Assembly (NCBI GenBank): GCA_963730315.1
Contig: CAVSRD010000005.1
Span: forward strand, 310,001-374,000
DNA length: 64,000 nt
From: VRUE01 sp963730315
GTDB taxonomy: Bacteria; Actinomycetota; Thermoleophilia; Solirubrobacterales; 70-9
Reading direction: 5' to 3'
A program made the position numbers and the translations under genes. Each line of letters opens with the position of its first letter. The first letter of the stretch is position 1. Positions 57,078-64,000 of this stretch are shown here, in pieces. The notes beneath the pieces are model-generated. The model was given only the letters and a program-made list of their open reading frames with translations, made no database searches and was not told the origin of the DNA.

Positions 57078-58013
57078 TCACTTTCCAGTCGTAGTTGCGG
57101 TTTTCAGGTTCTCGGGGTCGATCGTCACGTTGTCGATCAGCCGCGCCTCACCGACCCGGGCGGCGACCGCAACGAGGATGGGGCGGTCGCCCAGCTCGGC
57201 AACCGGGGTGAGGTCTTCGGGGTCGCGCGCCTCCAGGTACTCGGGCTCGATCCCGGAGGCAGACAGCTCCCGCCGGCCGGCCTCGATGCCGGCCGCGAGA
57301 GAGCCCGCCCGGGCGCCCCGCGCGACGGCCGCCAGCGCCCGCGCGACGGCCGTCGCCCGCTTCCGCTCCGCCTCGCTCAGGTAGGCGTTGCGCGAGCTCA
57401 TCGCCAGGCCGTCCGGCTCGCGGACGGTGGGCAACCCCTCGACCCGAACCGAAAAGTCGAGGTCGCGGACCATGCGGCGGATCGCCGCCAGCTGCTGGGC
57501 GTCCTTGCGGCCAAAGTAGGCGACGTCGGGCTGGACCGAGTTGAAGAGCTTTGCGACGACCGTGGTCACGCCGCGGAAGTGCTCGGGGCCACGCCGCTCC
57601 GGGTCGCCGCAGAGGACCTCGGTCAGGCCGCCGACCTCAACCGTGGTGGAGAAGCCCTGCGGGTAGACCTGCTCGACCGACGGCGCGTAGATCAGGTCGG
57701 CGCCGGCCTCGGCGGCCAGCGCAGCATCGCGCCGCTCGTCGCGCGGGTAGCGCTCGAGGTCCTCGTCGACACCGAACTGGGCCGGGTTGACGAAGAGGCT
57801 CATCACCACCACGTCGCACGCGGCGCGGGCGGCGCGCAGCAGCGAGAGGTGGCCCTCGTGCAGATCGCCCATCGTCGGCACCAGACCGATCGCCTGCCCC
57901 TCGCTGCGGGGCGCGGCCAGCGCGTCGCGCAGCTCATCCCGGGCGCGAACTATCTTCACGCCTGCGCTTGCATGGGAGGGCTCAGTCAGTACGAGGCTCA
58001 TTTTGGGGTCCAT
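57078..58013 (-). CDS. panC: pantothenate synthetase
   Basis: PanC joins pantoate and beta-alanine with ATP. The protein (311 residues from ATG 58013) has the nucleotidyl-transferase motif GDLHEGHLSLL, FVNPAQFG, the GRKDAQQ block and the KMSKS-like AMSSRN loop (LAMSSRNAYLS). ATG 58013 was chosen for an AAAGGG ahead of it; ATG 58001 is possible and a frame to 58040 exists. First gene of panC-panD-panB; the three together complete pantothenate synthesis from ketopantoate, apart from ketopantoate reductase. Confidence 0.95.
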   Translation of the reverse strand: MDPKMSLVLTEPSHASAGVKIVRARDELRDALAAPRSEGQAIGLVPTMGDLHEGHLSLLRAARAACDVVVMSLFVNPAQFGVDEDLERYPRDERRDAALAAEAGADLIYAPSVEQVYPQGFSTTVEVGGLTEVLCGDPERRGPEHFRGVTTVVAKLFNSVQPDVAYFGRKDAQQLAAIRRMVRDLDFSVRVEGLPTVREPDGLAMSSRNAYLSEAERKRATAVARALAAVARGARAGSLAAGIEAGRRELSASGIEPEYLEARDPEDLTPVAELGDRPILVAVAARVGEARLIDNVTIDPENLKTATTTGK

Positions 58014-58050
58014 GCCCTTTGGGGTCACGGCCGCGGCCAATTATAGGGCC

Positions 58051-58638
58051 TCAGTCGCGGAACTCGATGCGCTTGATCACACGAGCCGGGGCGCCGGCAG
58101 CGACCGTGGCGGCGGGCAGGTCGCCGGTCACCACAGAGTTGGCGCCGACCACGCAGCGCTCGCCGATCGTCACGCCGCTGGTCACCACGCAGTTGACCCC
58201 GAACCAGCAGTTGGCGCCGATCCGCACCGGCCCTTTGCCGGCGAAGCCCTGCCAGGTGATCGGCGTGCCGGGGTCGTCGAAGCGGTGCTCGGCGTCGCCG
58301 ACGAAGCATCCGTTCGCGAACATCGTGTGGTCGCCGATCTCGATCAGCCGCTGGGCGGCGAGCATCGTGTTGCGATTGAGGAAGCAGCCGGCGCCGATCT
58401 CGATCCGCCCCTCGGGCGCCAGGGTCAGCCAGCAGCCGGGCTCGAGCAGCGTCCCTTCTCCGATCGCCAACCGGCCCTCGTCGAGCGCCTCGAGGATCTC
58501 CCCCTCGACCGGGTAGCGGACGAAGAAGCCGCCGCGGGCGGCGTGCCGGTCGATCCGCCAGCGGCGCAGCGGGCGGCGGTTGCGCTCGTACCAGCGCCGC
58601 TTCCTCCACCATGCTCGCCAGCCGCGTTGCCCCGACAC
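58051..58638 (-). CDS. left-handed beta-helix acyltransferase
   Basis: A 195-residue hexapeptide-repeat protein. After a basic N-terminus (residues 1-33, many Arg and Trp) the chain forms irregular hexapeptide repeats (LAIGEGTLLEPGCWLTL, RIEIGAGCFLNRNTMLAA, VRIGANCWFGVNCVV, VTIGERCVVGANSVVTGDLP), ending AGAPARVIKRI, typical of O-acetyltransferases of the NodL/maltose-transacetylase type. The catalytic histidine is likely the one in GDAEHRFDD. The acceptor is probably a surface sugar. Divergent from the 164-residue gene and 37 bp from panC. Confidence 0.85.
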   Translation of the reverse strand: MSGQRGWRAWWRKRRWYERNRRPLRRWRIDRHAARGGFFVRYPVEGEILEALDEGRLAIGEGTLLEPGCWLTLAPEGRIEIGAGCFLNRNTMLAAQRLIEIGDHTMFANGCFVGDAEHRFDDPGTPITWQGFAGKGPVRIGANCWFGVNCVVTSGVTIGERCVVGANSVVTGDLPAATVAAGAPARVIKRIEFRD

Positions 58639-58705
58639 GCATCTAGCTTTTCAGAGTGGAGGCGAGTAGGCTGCTTGGCCTCGGCAGGGAGGAAAGAGGA
58701 AGGCA

Positions 58706-59200
58706 ATGTCACGATTCGAGATGTCCCCCGAGCAGGTCGTCGAGTGGCGACAGAAGTTCAAAGATCTGGCCGGTCAGCACGCTCACGGCGAAGAGGTGGT
58801 GGCGGCGGCGGCGTTCCGCCATGGCAGCGCGACGGCGAGCTACGCCGCCTCGAAGGCGCAGCTGGGCGGGATCGTCTACTCGGCGATCAAGCTGCTGCGC
58901 AAGCGCCAAGCCGGCGGGCTGCCCGAGAAGGTGATGCTCGTCGTCACCCCCGGCAAGCTCTACGCGCTGGACCTCGGCTTCCGGGGCCGCGACTACAAGG
59001 TCAAGGGGGAGGCGGCCGTCTGGGACCGGGCCGGCCTGCGGATCGACGCGAAGAAGGGATCGTCGGGGATGACCACGCTGACGATCGCCTCGCCGGCCGA
59101 GGGCGAGGAAGCGACCCTGGTCGGGATCGGGATCAAGGACGACCCGCTCAGCCAGGAGCTGATCGACGTCCTGCAGGGAGCGGCGCCCGCGGCCGCCTGA
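58706..59200 (+). CDS. hypothetical cytosolic protein
   Basis: A 164-residue soluble protein starting at ATG 58706, 3 nt after a GGAAGG ribosome site. Residues 1-65 are mostly helical (SPEQVVEWRQKFKDLAG, YAASKAQLGGIVYSAIKLLRK), 70-150 alternate beta strands (EKVMLVVTPGKLYALDL, DYKVKGEAAVWDRAGLRID) in a manner resembling small PH-like domains. No family is recognised with confidence. It is followed by a 38-residue membrane protein and the ROK kinase in one overlapping series. Confidence 0.75.
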   Translation: MSRFEMSPEQVVEWRQKFKDLAGQHAHGEEVVAAAAFRHGSATASYAASKAQLGGIVYSAIKLLRKRQAGGLPEKVMLVVTPGKLYALDLGFRGRDYKVKGEAAVWDRAGLRIDAKKGSSGMTTLTIASPAEGEEATLVGIGIKDDPLSQELIDVLQGAAPAAA

Positions 59201-59201
59201 G

Positions 59202-59318
59202 ATGGCGATCCATAGCCCGCCCGGCGGGCGCTACTGGTATTACTGGCTCGTGGTCGTCGGGGGAACCATCTTCGTAATCGCCTACTACCTGACCGACGGT
59301 TTCGGGCTGAAGCCGTGA
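59202..59318 (+). CDS. 38-residue single-pass membrane protein
   Basis: A short frame from ATG 59202 encodes MAIHSPPGGRYWYYWLVVVG followed by a hydrophobic GTIFVIAYYL segment and a polar FGLKP end; one membrane helix (about 13-30) is predicted. It starts 1 bp after the upstream stop, and its TGA overlaps the GTG start of the kinase gene (GTGA), the same coupling seen between real genes in this window. Function unknown. Confidence 0.7.
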   Translation: MAIHSPPGGRYWYYWLVVVGGTIFVIAYYLTDGFGLKP

Positions 59319-60280
59319 ACTCGGACGGGTCGGCCCTGCGCGGCGGCATAGACCTCGGCGGCACCAAGATCCAGACCGTGGTCGTCGAGCCCGGCGGCAG
59401 CCTGCGGGGCGAAGCGCGCCAGCCCACCCCGACCTCGGGCGGACCTCCCGACGTCGCCGCGGCGATGGAGGACACCCTGCGCGAAGCGGCCTCGGCGGCC
59501 GGCGTCAAGCCCGAGCAGCTGAGCGGCGTCGGCGTCGGCTCCCCCGGCGACGCCGACGGCGGCACCGGAATCGTCTCCGGCGCCCGCAACCTGCCCGGCT
59601 GGGACGGCAGCTTCCCGCTCGGCGAGGCGCTGTCGAAGGCGCTCGGGACCGCGGTGCGAATCGGCAACGACGTCCAGGTCGCCGTCGAAGGCGAGCACCG
59701 GCTCGGCGCGGGCAAGCCCTACGACTCGCTGCTCGGCGTGTGGTGGGGGACCGGGGTCGGCGGAGGGATCGTGCTGGGGGGCAAGCCGTGGCTCGGCCGC
59801 GGCGCCGCCGGCGAGATCGGCCACACCGTGGTGAAGCGCAACGGCGCCCGCTGCCCCTGCGGGCGGCGCGGCTGCCTCGAGGCCTACGCCGGACGGGCCG
59901 CGATGGAGGCGCGGGCGCGGCGCGACCTCGCCAAGGGAGTCGACACCGACCTCTTCAAGATCATGGAGAAGCGCGGCAAAGACCGGCTCACCAGCTCGGT
60001 CTGGGAGCACGCGATGCGCGAGAAAGACCCGCTGACCGAGAGCCTGCTGCGCCGTGCGGTCCGCTACCTGGGGACCGGGATCGCCTCGGCCGTCAACCTG
60101 CTCGATGTGGAGGCGGTGGTGATCGGCGGCGGCCTCGGCTCGCGCTTCGGCGACCGCTTCATGGACCACCTGGTCAAGGAGATGCAGAAGCACCTCTTCG
60201 TCGACGACAACCCGCCCCGCATGCACGTCGCCGAGCTGGGCGACCTGGGCGGCGCGATCGGCGCCTCGCTGCTGGTGTAA
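59315..60280 (+). CDS. ROK-family sugar kinase (glucokinase-like)
   Basis: A 321-residue ASKHA-fold kinase. ATP-binding GGIDLGGTKIQ is at 10-20, the sugar-binding block is EIGHTVVKRNGARCPCGRRGCLEAYAG (168-194), with the zinc-binding CPCGRRGC motif of ROK proteins, and the catalytic aspartate lies in the IGNDVQVA region near 110. It phosphorylates glucose or a related hexose; ATP- versus polyphosphate-dependence cannot be told. GTG start at 59315 overlaps the small membrane gene. It ends 24 bp from the convergent uvrA. Confidence 0.93.
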   Translation: MNSDGSALRGGIDLGGTKIQTVVVEPGGSLRGEARQPTPTSGGPPDVAAAMEDTLREAASAAGVKPEQLSGVGVGSPGDADGGTGIVSGARNLPGWDGSFPLGEALSKALGTAVRIGNDVQVAVEGEHRLGAGKPYDSLLGVWWGTGVGGGIVLGGKPWLGRGAAGEIGHTVVKRNGARCPCGRRGCLEAYAGRAAMEARARRDLAKGVDTDLFKIMEKRGKDRLTSSVWEHAMREKDPLTESLLRRAVRYLGTGIASAVNLLDVEAVVIGGGLGSRFGDRFMDHLVKEMQKHLFVDDNPPRMHVAELGDLGGAIGASLLV

Positions 60281-60304
60281 GGGCCTGCCCCGGTCCGTGC
60301 CGCC

Positions 60305-63259
<2,955 letters not shown>

Positions 63260-63309
63260 TCACTGCCATTCTAGGGGGGCGAACAGATGTTCCCGCTGCT
63301 TCGAGCCGA

Positions 63310-64000
63310 TCAGTAGAGGGCGGCGGCGAGGCGCTTGCGGTACTCGCGGGCGGCCGGGTCGGCCGGGTCGAGCTCGCTGAGGATGCCGACGACGGCGCGG
63401 CGGATCTGCTCGCGAGTCTCCTCGCCGGCGCTCGGGATCTCGGCGAGCAGCGCGTCCAGGGCGGACTCGCGGTCGCCGCGATCGAGCGCCTCGAACGCCT
63501 CTGCGCCGACGCCTGCCTTCTTCAACTCGACCCGCGCCGCGATCCCGTCCGCGGCGAAGTCGCCCTCGTGACCCTCAACCGCCTCCAGCGCCTCGTCCTC
63601 CGCGCCCCTCTCCAGCCGCGTTCGGGCCAGGGCGACGGCGACGTCCGTCCGCCGCGGCTCGAGTTCGGCCGCCTCGCGCAGCGACAGCTCGTCGCCGGCC
63701 GCCAGCAGCTCGTCGGCCCGCGAGGGGGCCAACGAGTCGAACAGCTCCTCGACCTTGGCCTTCGGCACGGCGCCGACGAACTCGCTGACCACGGCGCCGT
63801 CGCGGAACGCCTTCACCGCAGGAATGCCCTGCACGCCGAAGCGGGCGGCGAGGCCCTGGTTGGCGTCGACGTCGACCTTGGCCAGCACGACCTTGCCGTC
63901 GCGGGCCGCCTCGGCCGCCTCCAACGCCGGGCTCAGCGTGCGGCACGGTCCACACCACTCGGCCCAGAAGTCGACCACCACCGGGGTCGTTCGTGAACGC
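63310..64000 (-). CDS. YbbN-type thioredoxin/TPR co-chaperone, 5' end missing (window edge)
   Basis: The visible 229 residues start within the thioredoxin domain: VVDFWAEWCGPC with an intact CGPC active site, DVDANQGLAARFGVQGIPAVKAFRDG with the cis-proline, followed from about residue 95 by TPR-like helices (AAELEPRRTDVAVALARTRLERGAEDEALEAVEG, then GDRESALDALLAEI). This is the CnoX/YbbN layout, in which a thioredoxin fused to TPRs acts as holdase-redoxin. The frame stays open to position 64000, so about 20 or more N-terminal residues lie outside. Confidence 0.88.
   Translation of the reverse strand, partial: RSRTTPVVVDFWAEWCGPCRTLSPALEAAEAARDGKVVLAKVDVDANQGLAARFGVQGIPAVKAFRDGAVVSEFVGAVPKAKVEELFDSLAPSRADELLAAGDELSLREAAELEPRRTDVAVALARTRLERGAEDEALEAVEGHEGDFAADGIAARVELKKAGVGAEAFEALDRGDRESALDALLAEIPSAGEETREQIRRAVVGILSELDPADPAAREYRKRLAAALY

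Overview
The window is very GC-rich, gene-dense chromosomal DNA from an actinobacterium. The gene order alaS-ruvX-mltG-aroE-aroC, a Rex repressor, a paired CeoB/CeoC-type TrkA system, a K+-independent H+-pyrophosphatase, frequent GTG/TTG starts and constant GTGA/ATGA stop-start overlaps fit Actinomycetota. Overall flavour suggests Thermoleophilia/Solirubrobacterales; the class-level placement is an inference from gene content only. Nearly all genes left of 30 kb and right of 39 kb are housekeeping or transport genes, mostly on the minus strand.

Layout. 1-5.4 kb: alanyl-tRNA synthetase, RuvX, MltG and two shikimate-pathway enzymes in one overlapping operon. 5.5-7 kb: an ECF sigma factor fused to a zinc-finger anti-sigma-like module, a membrane segment and a long disordered tail. 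7.1-8.6 kb: a tRNA thiouridylase (MnmA) with an IscU/NifU-like Fe-S scaffold domain fused to its N-terminus. 8.8-15 kb: AspRS/HisRS operon, metallo-hydrolase, FtcD and an M29-like peptidase. 15-21 kb: tRNA-Met, a crotonase-fold enzyme, a GNAT acetyltransferase, YjbQ, threonine synthase and an aberrant LeuRS-like protein with a degenerate editing domain and no C-terminal tRNA-binding domain. 21-30 kb: GtrA, a lipoprotein, a coupled GH92 mannosidase/GT39 glycosyltransferase pair and a heterodimeric ABC exporter.

30.7-39.1 kb is the accessory region. It holds a 3'-truncated HTH-HNH gene, tRNA-Gln(CTG), then genes of visibly lower GC: a 1098-residue helical-repeat protein, a small GIY-YIG nuclease 18 bp upstream of it, a possible HEPN-type protein and two orphans. 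A diverged repeat of about 64 bp occurs in inverted orientation at the two edges. The nuclease/solenoid pair is the best candidate here for an undescribed (defence-type) module.

39-64 kb: FAD oxidoreductase, TrkA pair, two APC permeases with C-terminal universal-stress-like domains, a 167-bp near-perfect palindrome (MITE-like), an FMN hydroxy-acid oxidase, H+-pyrophosphatase, a YbdK-type glutamate-cysteine ligase, Rex/glutaredoxin, the t6A cluster (tsaD, rimI, tsaB, tsaE) interrupted by a secreted four-cysteine protein, a uracil-DNA glycosylase with a clamp-binding tail, panBDC, a ROK kinase, UvrA and a partial YbbN-type thioredoxin.

Coordinates and starts come from reading frames, overlaps and ribosome-site inspection; family assignments come from recognised motifs, not from database searches.
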